Shown piece by piece: positions 35,663-44,457 of a DNA stretch of 64,000 nucleotides. The stretch is from NCBI GenBank assembly GCA_002359215.1, contig DEMN01000006.1, positions 310,001-374,000 of the forward strand. The letters run 5' to 3'. This DNA comes from Flavobacteriales bacterium UBA2669 (lineage in GTDB: Bacteria; Bacteroidota; Bacteroidia; Flavobacteriales_E; Vicingaceae). Within the stretch, counting starts at the first letter, position 1; each line of letters begins with the position of its first letter. Position numbers and translations under genes: made by a program. The notes beneath the pieces were generated by a model. That model saw only the letters and a list, made by a program, of their open reading frames with translations, was not told the DNA's origin and ran no database searches.

Positions 35663-36781
35663 TTATCTGTTAGATTTACTATTTATTTTAGTTGGTTGGG
35701 TAATGTTCCAAACTTTTACTTTGTCATTAGCGGTAATCCCCGATAAAATTTCCACATTAATACCATCTGAAATACCGAGTTTTACATTTTTTCTTTCGAA
35801 CTGTTGTTCGTCAACAGCCACTTCTACATAAGGCTCGTTTGTTTCTACATCAAATTGTAATAATGCTTCTCTGATGGCTAACACGTTTTCTTTTTTATCT
35901 AAAACTAAAGAAGCATTAGCACTATAACCTGCTCTAATAAAAAATGCAGAATCTAAAAATACATCCGCTTCAATTTTAAACTGAACAGCACCTTGTTCCT
36001 CAATTCCTTTTGGAGCGACAAATCTCAATTTTGCATCAAATTCTTTATCGTTAATAGCCCCTAAGCTTACTTTTAAATCCATGCCTTTTTTCAATTTGCC
36101 AACTTCAGCTTCATCAACTTTTCCTTCAAAAACCATGTTGCTTAAATTAGCAATAATGGCTACAGTTGTACCGGGATTAAAATTGTTACTTTCAATTACT
36201 TGGTCTCCTTTTTTTACAGGAATTTCTAATATAGTTCCTGAAATGGTAGCTTTAATATTAGTATTGGCAACTCCACCATCTCTTGTTCCTAGCTGAATAA
36301 TTTGTAAATCGTTTTCCGCATTGCTAAGTTCTTGCTTGGCTTGGTTAAATCTCAGTTCTATATTGTTGAATTCTTGAGCAGAGATTACTTCTTTATCGAA
36401 AAGTTGTTTATTTCTGTTGTATTCTAATGTAGCGTTTTCTAGATTGAATTTAGCATTTTTAACTCTTCCGATGGCATTGTTTAAAGCAGATTCATTAGGA
36501 ATAACTTTAATTTTTGCAATTAAATCTCCGGCATTAATTTTTTCTCCTTCTTTTACCAAAATGGTTTCTAAGATACCTGAAATTTGGGGTTTAATTTCTA
36601 CTTCGTCCTCAGGAATAACTTTTCCTGTGGCAACAGTTTTTTTCTCAATAGTAGTTTTAAATGGTGTTTCAGTTTCATAAACAACAGCAGACTTACTGTT
36701 AGATTTAATAAAAAATGAAGTAGCGAAAATTACACCTAGCACTACTAGTGCAATTAAGAAGTATTTTACTATTTTTTTCAT
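35663..36781 (-). CDS. Efflux periplasmic adaptor (HlyD/MacA-like)
   Basis: The 372-residue membrane-fusion protein has an N-terminal anchor (about 5-24) and a lipoyl-like domain split by a coiled-coil hairpin. VEIKPQISGILETILVKEGEKINAGDLIAKI begins near residue 60, and VANTNIKATISGTILEIPVKKGDQV marks the second half of the lipoyl fold. It bridges the MacB-like pump to TolC. It lies 5 bases before the TolC-like gene and 36 bases after the second permease. Confidence 0.92.
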   Translation of the reverse strand: MKKIVKYFLIALVVLGVIFATSFFIKSNSKSAVVYETETPFKTTIEKKTVATGKVIPEDEVEIKPQISGILETILVKEGEKINAGDLIAKIKVIPNESALNNAIGRVKNAKFNLENATLEYNRNKQLFDKEVISAQEFNNIELRFNQAKQELSNAENDLQIIQLGTRDGGVANTNIKATISGTILEIPVKKGDQVIESNNFNPGTTVAIIANLSNMVFEGKVDEAEVGKLKKGMDLKVSLGAINDKEFDAKLRFVAPKGIEEQGAVQFKIEADVFLDSAFFIRAGYSANASLVLDKKENVLAIREALLQFDVETNEPYVEVAVDEQQFERKNVKLGISDGINVEILSGITANDKVKVWNITQPTKINSKSNR

Positions 36782-36817
36782 GTGCTTTGTATTTTGGTTT
36801 TTATGTTTTTAGTTATT

Positions 36818-38077
36818 TTATTCTTCTCTTAAGGCATCAATAGGTTTAATGCTAACAGCTCTTTGTGCCGGAATTAATCCTATTAATGTTCCTAAAATTA
36901 TCATGATTAATAAAGCTCCAATAATGTATGGTATTGGAACTGTTGGATTGGTATAAGGGAAATCAGTTACATCTTGTGTGGCAGCGTTTATACCTGCAAG
37001 TACCAAAGCCCCTAAAATAATTCCTAACACTCCCGAAACTAATGTAAGAAATACAGATTCTAAAATTATTTGTCCTTTTACTTCATTAGGTGTTGCACCT
37101 AATGCTCTTCTAACACCTAATTCTCTGGTTCTCTCTTTTACAGAAATTAATAAAATATTACCAATACCAATTACTCCTGCAAATATAGTGGCTACCCCTA
37201 CTACTAAAGACAAAAATGTTAATCCTTTAGAAAAGCCTTGTACTTTATTAAAAATTTCGCCTAAATTAAATGAACCTATTGCTCTTTCATCTTCCTGTGC
37301 AACACTGTGAATATCTTTTAATACTGTTTTCACTTTCTTTTCTACTTCTATTACATCAGCATCATTATAGGCAGCAATAGCTAGCCAACCTACGTTTTCG
37401 CCTGTGTTATAAAGCTTTCTAAAGGTTGAAAATGGAATATAAATATCTCCATCATCTTCAAAACCACCACCTTGTACAAATTTATGAACGCCAATAACCT
37501 GAAAGTAGCTGTTGTCTATTTTGATAAATTGCCCAACAGGATTTTCATCTTTGTTAAACAGTTCTCGTTGAGTTCTTTCTCCAATTACACATACTTTTCT
37601 ATCGTGCTTAATGTCTTCTTCATTTAAAAACCTGCCACCATCATAAATATCTTTGGTAGCAATTTTTACAACTACCGGAAAATCGCCATAAACATTGTAT
37701 TTTCCATGTTTTAAATCTTTAGTAATGTTAGGAGCATCACCTCCAAAGACACCTTTAGCATTTCGTGGTGCTACGTATTGTATTTCCGGAATTTTTGTTT
37801 TTAACGTTCGAACATCATTCAATTTTAATTGAATAAACCTCCCTGTTTTAAAACCTTTGTAAGGAACGCTTGTTTGCTGTGTCCATACAAACATACTGTT
37901 CATGGCAACACGCTCAAATTGTCTTTCAAAACCATTATCGAGCCCTTTGGCAGCTCCCGATAAAGTAATATAAATAAAGATACCCCAAAGCACACCAATT
38001 ACAGTAATGGTGGTTCTAGCTTTGTTTTTAGTAACAGAGCTTAAAATTTCGGACCATGTATCTCTTCTAAATATCAA
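36818..38077 (-). CDS. MacB-like ABC permease (FtsX fold), second copy
   Basis: The 419-residue permease has one N-terminal membrane helix (about 23-45), a large periplasmic MacB_PCD domain (about 50-270), and three C-terminal helices (about 290-410) in the FtsX fold. GIGNILLISVKERTRELGVRRALGATPNEVKGQII is the family signature near 310-345. It lacks its own ATPase domain. It is a paralogue of the gene at 38213-39442, separated from it by 135 bases containing micro-repeats. Confidence 0.93.
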   Translation of the reverse strand: MIFRRDTWSEILSSVTKNKARTTITVIGVLWGIFIYITLSGAAKGLDNGFERQFERVAMNSMFVWTQQTSVPYKGFKTGRFIQLKLNDVRTLKTKIPEIQYVAPRNAKGVFGGDAPNITKDLKHGKYNVYGDFPVVVKIATKDIYDGGRFLNEEDIKHDRKVCVIGERTQRELFNKDENPVGQFIKIDNSYFQVIGVHKFVQGGGFEDDGDIYIPFSTFRKLYNTGENVGWLAIAAYNDADVIEVEKKVKTVLKDIHSVAQEDERAIGSFNLGEIFNKVQGFSKGLTFLSLVVGVATIFAGVIGIGNILLISVKERTRELGVRRALGATPNEVKGQIILESVFLTLVSGVLGIILGALVLAGINAATQDVTDFPYTNPTVPIPYIIGALLIMIILGTLIGLIPAQRAVSIKPIDALREE

Positions 38078-38090
38078 TTTTAATTAGTTT

Positions 38091-38120
38091 AGCCCCCTCA
38101 ATCTCCCGAAGAGGGAAGTT
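38091..38120. repeat. GC-rich micro-repeat between the permease genes
   Basis: AGCCCCCTCAATCTCCCGAA and the following GAGGGAAGTT form an imperfect hairpin. It is related to the block at 2496-2527, which has CCCCCTAAATCCCCCGAAGG. Confidence 0.5.
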
Positions 38121-38177
38121 GGATAGCGATTTATTATTTATTTTTTTCTCATTTTACAATTTTTCAGCCTTCTAATC

Positions 38178-38214
38178 AGCCCCTCTTTCGGATGGGTCGG
38201 GGAGGCTTTTTTTT
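38178..38214. repeat. GC-rich micro-repeat with T run
   Basis: The block has CAGCCCCTCTTTCGGATGGG followed by TCGGGGAGGC and a T8 run. It forms an imperfect hairpin and reaches the stop codon of the upstream permease. It may be a degenerate repeat or a terminator in the plus direction, which has no gene to serve here. Confidence 0.5.
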
Positions 38215-39442
38215 ATTCATCTCTCAACGCTACAATTGGTTGAATTCTAGCTGCTCGTTTAGCCGGAACATAACCTGCTAATGCTCCAAAAAGTATTAAA
38301 ATAATGGTTGCTGTTATGGCTGTCCCTAAATCTATATACGGGTTTAAGATAAAATAATCTTCTAATTTATCTCCTATCATTTTTAAAACAAAAATTCCTA
38401 AAAATAGACCAATGTAACCCGCAATTAAGGTTATAAAAATAGATTCTTGTAAAATCATGGTGATGATAGAAAAAGGTGTTGCTCCTAATGCTTTTCTAAC
38501 ACCAATTTCTTTGGTTCTTTCTTTAATTACAAAAACCATAATGTTGCTAATACCAATAACTCCGGCAATTAGTGTTCCTATGCCAACAAAGGTAACAATA
38601 AGAGTTAAAACACCCGAAAGTTGTTGATTATCGTTCATATTATCGGCAATGTTTCTTACAAAAACACCACTTTGGTCATCAGGAGCAATTTCGTGTTTTT
38701 CTTTAAGGAATTTGGTAAGTTTTTCTTCAAATAACATAGCTCCTGCATACCCTAATTCGGGTTTATATGCCAACACTATTTGATTAATGTCGTCTGTATT
38801 TTTTTCAATAAGTTGTAAGGTAGTGTAGGGAACATATATTCTTCGTTCTTCATTATCACCACCTTCATCCTGAAAAACACCTATAACTTTATAAGCAGTA
38901 TTGTTAATGATAACATGTTCACCCAAAGCACTTTTATCTTTAAACAAATCTTTTTCTACTAATCTACCAATTACAGCGTATTTTGTTTTTTCTTTAACAT
39001 CTAAATCGTTTAAATAACGACCTTTCATCATAATGGTTTTTTCGGAAACCTGGTGAGCAGGGCTCACACCAACGTATGAATAAGAGTTAGATTCATTATT
39101 AAAAGTTACAGTTCCGTTTCTAAATATTCGGGGAGTAATGTATTCTAAATAGAAAGGAAAATTCTTTTGGATATCAGCTAAATCATCATTTTTAAACTGA
39201 ATAGTTCTATTTACATTATAACCTTTGTAAGGCATGCTGGTTCTTCCGGGGAAAATAAACATGGTGTTGGTGGCATCATCCATAAAGAATTGATTGAATG
39301 AGTTTTTTAACCCGTTGCCTAAACCAAGTAAAGTAATAAAAATGAGCAAACCAAGGGTAATAGTAAACCCCGACAAGAACGTACGGAGCTTGTTTTTCTT
39401 AATTGTTTGAAATATTTCTTGCCAATTATCGCTACTAAACAT
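38213..39442 (-). CDS. MacB-like ABC permease (FtsX fold), first copy
   Basis: The 409-residue permease has the same layout as the other copy: an N-terminal helix (about 18-42), a periplasmic MacB_PCD domain and three helices at the C-terminus. The signature GISNIMVFVIKERTKEIGVRKALGATPFSI is near 300-330, and VPAKRAARIQPIVALRDE ends the protein. Its first 8 bases overlap the end of the ATPase gene, so the two are translationally coupled. Two different permeases with one ATPase suggest a heteromeric transporter. Confidence 0.93.
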   Translation of the reverse strand: MFSSDNWQEIFQTIKKNKLRTFLSGFTITLGLLIFITLLGLGNGLKNSFNQFFMDDATNTMFIFPGRTSMPYKGYNVNRTIQFKNDDLADIQKNFPFYLEYITPRIFRNGTVTFNNESNSYSYVGVSPAHQVSEKTIMMKGRYLNDLDVKEKTKYAVIGRLVEKDLFKDKSALGEHVIINNTAYKVIGVFQDEGGDNEERRIYVPYTTLQLIEKNTDDINQIVLAYKPELGYAGAMLFEEKLTKFLKEKHEIAPDDQSGVFVRNIADNMNDNQQLSGVLTLIVTFVGIGTLIAGVIGISNIMVFVIKERTKEIGVRKALGATPFSIITMILQESIFITLIAGYIGLFLGIFVLKMIGDKLEDYFILNPYIDLGTAITATIILILFGALAGYVPAKRAARIQPIVALRDE

Positions 39443-40136
39443 ATTCGGATGCTCTAATTTGGTTAACTTTTTTATCTTCTATAATAACTCCATCTTTTAA
39501 CTGAACAATTCTTTTACACATTTTAGCAATATCTTCCTCATGGGTAACTACCAAAAGTGTTTTTCCTTCATCATTAATTTCTTGTAACAACTGCATTACT
39601 TCATAAGAAGTAGTAGAATCTAATGCTCCTGTAGGTTCATCGGCTAAAAGTACTTTGGGTTGAGCAGCTAATGCTCTGGCAATGGCTACCCTTTGTTTTT
39701 GTCCACCCGAAAGCTCACTAGGTAAATGTGTTGCCCAATTAGCTAGCCCAACTTTGGTTAAGTATTGCAATGCTTTTTCATCTCGCTCTTTTTTAGGAAC
39801 CCTTTGGTAATAGAGTGGAAGGGCAACATTTTCTAAAGCCGTTTTGTAATTAATAAGGTTAAACGATTGAAAAATAAAACCTAAAAATTTGTTTCGGTAT
39901 TTGGCAGCTTTGGTTTCGTTGAGGTTTACAATAGGAACACCATCAAGCGTGTAGCTACCAGTGTCTAATAAATCTAACATGCCCACAATATTCAGTAAAG
40001 TAGATTTTCCGGAACCGGAAGAACCCATAATGGCAACCATCTCTCCTTCTTCTACATTAAAGTTAATTCCTTTCAATACATGGAGTACATTGCTGCCCAT
40101 TTTATATGATTTATGAAGGTCTTTTATTGCTATCAT
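39435..40136 (-). CDS. MacB/LolD-type ABC transporter ATPase
   Basis: The 233-residue ATPase drives the permeases downstream. It has Walker A GSSGSGKSTLLNIVG near residues 38-52, signature LSGGQKQRVAIARALA near 141, and Walker B VLLADEPTGALDS near 161. The N-terminal I.DL.K.Y.MG....HVLKGI pattern belongs to the MacB/LolD/FtsE group. It is the first gene of a five-gene unit (ATPase, permease, permease, adaptor, TolC) that should form a MacAB-TolC-like export system for antimicrobial compounds, peptides or lipids. Confidence 0.95.
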   Translation of the reverse strand: MIAIKDLHKSYKMGSNVLHVLKGINFNVEEGEMVAIMGSSGSGKSTLLNIVGMLDLLDTGSYTLDGVPIVNLNETKAAKYRNKFLGFIFQSFNLINYKTALENVALPLYYQRVPKKERDEKALQYLTKVGLANWATHLPSELSGGQKQRVAIARALAAQPKVLLADEPTGALDSTTSYEVMQLLQEINDEGKTLLVVTHEEDIAKMCKRIVQLKDGVIIEDKKVNQIRASEYV

Positions 40137-40581
40137 TCCGAAATGGTTTTTTATCCTAATATCAAAAGTAATTTATTAATAGGTGCATGGCATATTATTT
40201 TACACCAATGGAAAAGTAAAATGATGAGTGGTAGGAGAAAGTTCCCTAAATTCTTTAAAGGAGGGCTTGTTATTCTGCAATTCAATCAGAATAAAAAAAA
40301 TGTCATTCTCGAAATTTTCAAGGAACGTAGAAAATTGTTGGAAATCTTTCTTCTATTGCTAATCAATCAACAATTAACTTGTTTTAAGAGCATTATAAGT
40401 GAGCTTCCCACTAAATAGACGAATTAATTTTTTTTATTGGAAATAAAAGCTCAACTTTGCCACCGCTTATAACAAAAAGTTGTAAAGCATAACTCGCCAA
40501 ATTGGTAAAGAGTATTTCTAGCGATCTTTTCGTCCCGCTGTTAATAATCAACATACCGATTCGGTATAAATAAACAAAAAA
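40137..40581. other. 445-base divergent intergenic region with helicase leader
   Basis: This is the only stretch above 300 bases with no convincing gene. It separates the divergent ATPase and DEAD-box helicase genes. A frame of about 100 codons exists on the plus strand (40113-40418), but it overlaps the ATPase start, lacks a domain and has poor composition, so I do not call it. The 150 bases before the helicase are less AT-rich than the rest and hold the 15-base palindrome at 40553-40567. A long leader could carry regulation such as cold-shock or autoregulatory control, which is only a suggestion. Confidence 0.5.
40553..40567. promoter_or_regulatory. Perfect inverted repeat next to the helicase start
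   Basis: ATACCGATTCGGTAT has seven-base arms around a single T. It ends 14 bases before the helicase ATG. It could be a DNA operator or the stem of a short hairpin in the leader RNA covering the ribosome landing site. It is GC-richer than the bases around it. Confidence 0.45.
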
Positions 40582-42351
40582 ATGACATTTAAAGAATTAG
40601 GTCTTGACGAGTATATCGTGAAGGCAGTTGAAGAATTGGGTTTTGAAAAACCATCACCAATTCAAGAAGAATCTATTCCATTATTAATTACTGGAGATAA
40701 AGATTACGTGGGTTTAGCACAGACAGGAACAGGTAAAACTGCTGCTTTTGGCTTGCCAATGATACAACAAATTGATACGAACTCAAAAGCTATCCAAGGA
40801 ATGATTTTGTGTCCGACCAGAGAGTTGTGTTTACAAATCACTAACGAGTTAAAATTGTATGCAAAACATACAAAAGGTATTAAAGTAGTAGCTGTTTATG
40901 GTGGTGCTAGCATTAGCGACCAAATCAGAGAGATTAAAAGTGGTGTAAATATTATGGTGGGAACACCTGGTAGAACCATTGATTTAATGGAAAGAAGAGT
41001 ACTGAAATTTGACGAAGTTAAAACAGTAGTGTTAGATGAAGCCGATGAAATGTTAAACATGGGTTTTAAAGAAGACATCACTAAAATTATAGAACAAACA
41101 CCTCCTTCAAAACATACTTGGTTGTTTTCTGCAACCATGCCTAAAGAAGTAGAGCGTATAGCTAAAAACTATATGACAGACCCGGTAAGAGTTACTGTTG
41201 GAACAAAAAATAGCTCTGCAGCTAATATTGAACACCAATATTGTGCAGTAGCAGGAAGAGATCAATATGATGCATTAAGAAGATTTATTGATGTTGCTCC
41301 GGGAATGTACGGTATTGTTTTTTGCAGAACTAGAAGAGAAACAAAAGAATTTGCAGACAAATTAATGGCTGATGGTTACAATGCAGATGCATTACATGGC
41401 GATTTATCACAAGCTCAAAGAGACAGTGTGATGGCAAAATTCAGAAACAGAAATTTACAAGTTTTAATTGCTACTGATGTTGCTGCAAGAGGAATTGATG
41501 TAGATGATTTAACACACGTTTTCCATGTTGATTTACCAGATGAAATTGAAAGTTACACTCACAGAAGTGGACGTACTGCAAGAGCTGGAAAATCGGGAAG
41601 ATCTATTGCATTGGTCAGTCCTTCAAAAGCTAGTAGAGTGCGTTTAGTTGAAAAACAAATTGGCGGTAAAATGGAATTAATTCAAGTTCCTACCGGTAAA
41701 GAAATTTGTTTCCAACAATTAATGAGCGTTATTCAAAATGTAAAAAAAGTTGAGATTAATGAAAAAGGATTAGCTCCTTACATTGCTCAAATTCACGAAG
41801 AGTTTGCTGATGTTTCTAAAGAAGAAATAATTGAAAGATTTGTATCATTAGAATTCAATCGTTTTATTAAAGATTACGAAAAAGCGAGAGATTTGAATAT
41901 TGATATGAGCACGATGAGAAAAGGAAGAGATAGAGGCGAGCGTGGAGATAGAAAAAGAGGTGATAACACGACAAGAAATACCAACAGACTGTTCATCAAC
42001 ATTGGAAAAATGGATGGATTTGAGAACAAAGGTCAAATTTTGGGATTCATTTGCAACCAAACAGGTGTTGATGGTAATTCTATAGGAAAAATTGATTTGT
42101 TTGATAGCTTTGCTTTTATTGGTGTTGACGATAATGTTGGTAATACACTTATTAATAGCCTTAATGGTAGAAACATTGAAAACAGAGATATTCGTATTGA
42201 GTTTTCTAAAGATAAGCCAAAAGGTGAAAGAGGAGAAAGAAGAGATAGAGGCGGAGACAGAGGTGGCTACAAAGGCGGTGGAGACCGTGGTGGAAACCGT
42301 AGAGAAAGAACTTCATCTCGTTCTTCTTTTAAAAGAGAACGTAGAAGCTAA
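40582..42351 (+). CDS. DEAD-box RNA helicase with DbpA-type RNA-binding domain
   Basis: The 589-residue helicase unwinds RNA during ribosome assembly or decay. Motifs in order are the Q motif (PSPIQEESIP), AQTGTGKT near 46-53, the DEAD box in VLDEADEML near 150, SAT, and HRSGRTARAGK near 330. A DbpA/CsdA-like RNA-binding domain follows (about 470-550; LFINIGKMDGFENKGQILGF). The tail (about 555-589) is RGG-rich and basic. The length and tail match the DeaD/CsdA subgroup, which is often cold-induced. A terminator follows at 42528. Confidence 0.93.
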   Translation: MTFKELGLDEYIVKAVEELGFEKPSPIQEESIPLLITGDKDYVGLAQTGTGKTAAFGLPMIQQIDTNSKAIQGMILCPTRELCLQITNELKLYAKHTKGIKVVAVYGGASISDQIREIKSGVNIMVGTPGRTIDLMERRVLKFDEVKTVVLDEADEMLNMGFKEDITKIIEQTPPSKHTWLFSATMPKEVERIAKNYMTDPVRVTVGTKNSSAANIEHQYCAVAGRDQYDALRRFIDVAPGMYGIVFCRTRRETKEFADKLMADGYNADALHGDLSQAQRDSVMAKFRNRNLQVLIATDVAARGIDVDDLTHVFHVDLPDEIESYTHRSGRTARAGKSGRSIALVSPSKASRVRLVEKQIGGKMELIQVPTGKEICFQQLMSVIQNVKKVEINEKGLAPYIAQIHEEFADVSKEEIIERFVSLEFNRFIKDYEKARDLNIDMSTMRKGRDRGERGDRKRGDNTTRNTNRLFINIGKMDGFENKGQILGFICNQTGVDGNSIGKIDLFDSFAFIGVDDNVGNTLINSLNGRNIENRDIRIEFSKDKPKGERGERRDRGGDRGGYKGGGDRGGNRRERTSSRSSFKRERRS

Positions 42352-42527
42352 ATCTTTACAAGCAAACTCCCAAATACTTCGTTATTCTCATTTTTGATTC
42401 AGTCATTTATTTTAGTAAACTCCTTATAATCAAAAATTTTGAAAGCCTCGTCTTTGGAAGTTTTCTTATCAAAGACTTAAAATTGGAAGTTTTCTTGCAA
42501 TACTAAATCAGATTTTTTGATACAACT

Positions 42528-42561
42528 AAAAAGCTCCATGATTTCTCATGGAGCTTTTTTT
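42528..42561. terminator. Bidirectional hairpin terminator after the helicase
   Basis: AAAAAGCTCCATGA (42528-42541) pairs with TCATGGAGCTTTTT (42546-42559) around TTTC. It separates the convergent helicase and PorP/SprF genes. Confidence 0.9.
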
Positions 42562-42603
42562 ATGGGGTGTTTTGAGTTAGAGTTGTTGTTCTATGAATTG
42601 TTT

Positions 42604-43548
42604 TTATAACGCATAAGCAGGACAGGTGTGCGATTTCATTCCGCCACCTTCACCAATACCACCACCGGGGCATTGTCTAAATCCTAACATTATTTCGTGG
42701 CTGTAGTTGCCATAAATTTTGTTAAGTGGAAAATCAAAGGCATAACCAATAGTAAGAGCATCAAACACTTTGAATTTAATTTGTGCAATAATGGCTTCTC
42801 CAGCCCTATAGCCAATTCCCATAGTAAAGTTTTGTCTATACACCCAGGCAATGTTTAAATCTAAAGCAGGTGGTCCCATGTTGTTCATTTTCAATAAAAA
42901 TGACCTAAAAACGGTCCAATCATTATGTACAGATTGATGTCCCATACCAATGTAATATTGATTTACTTGCTTAGATTCTTGTCCGAGTTTAATATTTTTA
43001 AAATAGGTTTGATTGATAGAAAAACTGTAATATACTTTGTTGTTGTACAATAAAATTCCAGGCATAATATCAGGGTAATGTAGTACAGAACCTCCTGCAT
43101 TATCCAACACAGGGTCAGGATTGTTGTTACCGAAAACATCCGTCATACTATATTGTTGAACGCCTGCAAAAATTCCTGCTCCCAATGTAAGTTTTGGAAA
43201 AACTTTTTTATGATAGGCATATCCTAATTTAATGTAAGAACGGGTAGTAAGATGTAGGGCATCTTGTTCAACATAAAGTCCTATGGCGTGAGTACCTTTA
43301 TTAGGCTTGTAATGATTACTTTTAAAAGGCATATGAGCACTTGCAAAATAAGTACGTGGAGCATTATCGAAACCTACCCATTGCAAACGAGTTCCTGCTT
43401 TAAAATCTAAACATTTAGCAGTACCTGCAAAAGCAGGGTTGTGTCCAAAATTATTAAACGAATATTGTGAATATTGTGGAGCTTGCTGTCCAAAAAGTGT
43501 TTGAACAACCAACATGAAAACAGTTATGTAACTTACAATTTTAAACAT
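42604..43548 (-). CDS. PorP/SprF family type IX secretion membrane protein
   Basis: PorP/SprF proteins are outer-membrane barrels that help secrete specific type IX substrates, especially those with a type B C-terminal domain. The 314-residue protein has a signal peptide (about 1-20, QTLFGQ), then the family start QAPQYSQYSFNNFGHNPAFAGT. IGYAFDFPLNKIYGNYSHEIMLGFR is typical of the last strands. It starts only one base after the stop codon of the CHU_C-tailed gene, so it is cotranscribed with its likely substrate. The short tail (CPGGGIGEGGGMKSHTCP) is glycine- and cysteine-rich. Confidence 0.93.
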   Translation of the reverse strand: MFKIVSYITVFMLVVQTLFGQQAPQYSQYSFNNFGHNPAFAGTAKCLDFKAGTRLQWVGFDNAPRTYFASAHMPFKSNHYKPNKGTHAIGLYVEQDALHLTTRSYIKLGYAYHKKVFPKLTLGAGIFAGVQQYSMTDVFGNNNPDPVLDNAGGSVLHYPDIMPGILLYNNKVYYSFSINQTYFKNIKLGQESKQVNQYYIGMGHQSVHNDWTVFRSFLLKMNNMGPPALDLNIAWVYRQNFTMGIGYRAGEAIIAQIKFKVFDALTIGYAFDFPLNKIYGNYSHEIMLGFRQCPGGGIGEGGGMKSHTCPAYAL

Positions 43549-43549
43549 A

Positions 43550-44395
43550 TTAACGCATTATAGAAACAGCTCCTTTAAATACTTTTTCATCTCCAAATTC
43601 AGGAGTAATTTCTAAAATATAATAAAAAGTAGAAACAGGTAAATCGCCACCTAAATATTTAGCATCCCAACCATCACCATTTTTGTAATTTTCTTCATGG
43701 TAAACACGTTGTCCCCAGCGGTCGAAAATATAGACTTTATTTTTTGGATACAATTCAATAAAACTAATAAACCAAGTATCGTTTGCTCCATCACCATTAG
43801 GCGTAAAAACTTGTGCTGGTATTGGATCGGGACAATCAAAAGGCGTAATATCTACTTGTGTGGTATCTGTACAACCATTATTGTCTGTGGTGATTAGTGT
43901 GTAGCTGCCAATTGGCACACTGCTAAAAAATCCAGTAGAACTTTGTCCAATACCAACCAACTCATGGTTGTAAGGAGCTTCACCACCATCAGAAGAAACA
44001 GCTACATCAGCAACCGTTTGATTGCATTCTTTTATGATAGGAGTAGCTTCCGTAGTAATTATAGTCGTATTAATAAAAATAGAAGCAGAGTCGTCATCAG
44101 GAAAGCAGCCCGTTGAGGTATTCATATAAACAATAACGGTTTGGTTGTTGGCAGGAAGATTAATGGTAGAGCCATTTCCGAGAACGGTATCTCCATTAAT
44201 TACCCACACATAAGTTGGGTTTACAGCACCAGCTGAAGAATCTGCTGTAAGCTGAACAGGAGTTTTTTCGCAAACAGGTTCGGAAGTTACATCAGGATTG
44301 CTGCTAATGGTAACACTAACAGGACACTGAGCTTTTACTATAAGTGAAGACAGGCAAAAAATAGTGGTGATTATAAAAATAATTAACTTATTCAT
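43550..44395 (-). CDS. Gliding-associated type B (CHU_C) C-terminal domain protein
   Basis: The 281-residue protein has a signal peptide (about 1-22, LIVKAQ). A short Ig- or SprB-like portion with paired cysteines (about 23-190) is followed by a type B sorting domain: PIPAQVFTPNGDGANDTWFI near 193 and VYIFDRWGQRVYHEENYK near 222. This is a small type IX secreted adhesin-like protein. It is encoded one base upstream of the PorP/SprF gene and is probably its cargo. Confidence 0.9.
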   Translation of the reverse strand: MNKLIIFIITTIFCLSSLIVKAQCPVSVTISSNPDVTSEPVCEKTPVQLTADSSAGAVNPTYVWVINGDTVLGNGSTINLPANNQTVIVYMNTSTGCFPDDDSASIFINTTIITTEATPIIKECNQTVADVAVSSDGGEAPYNHELVGIGQSSTGFFSSVPIGSYTLITTDNNGCTDTTQVDITPFDCPDPIPAQVFTPNGDGANDTWFISFIELYPKNKVYIFDRWGQRVYHEENYKNGDGWDAKYLGGDLPVSTFYYILEITPEFGDEKVFKGAVSIMR

Positions 44396-44457
44396 TGCGG
44401 CTAAATTACAATTTATTTTGATTTGAAAGATGGGGTAATTAATAGATATTTAGCCTT

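Noticed and set aside
38178..38214. Terminator on the plus strand
   Set aside because: Both flanking genes are on the minus strand, so a plus-strand terminator has nothing to stop; it is better explained as a micro-repeat.
40113..40418. A plus-strand frame of about 100 codons overlapping the MacB-type ATPase start
   Set aside because: It has no domain or signal, its codon use is unlike neighbours, and it overlaps the start of a well-supported gene.
42092..42397. Frame rich in V, E and K overlapping the helicase C-terminus
   Set aside because: It is a frame-shifted shadow of the RGG-rich tail of the DEAD-box helicase.
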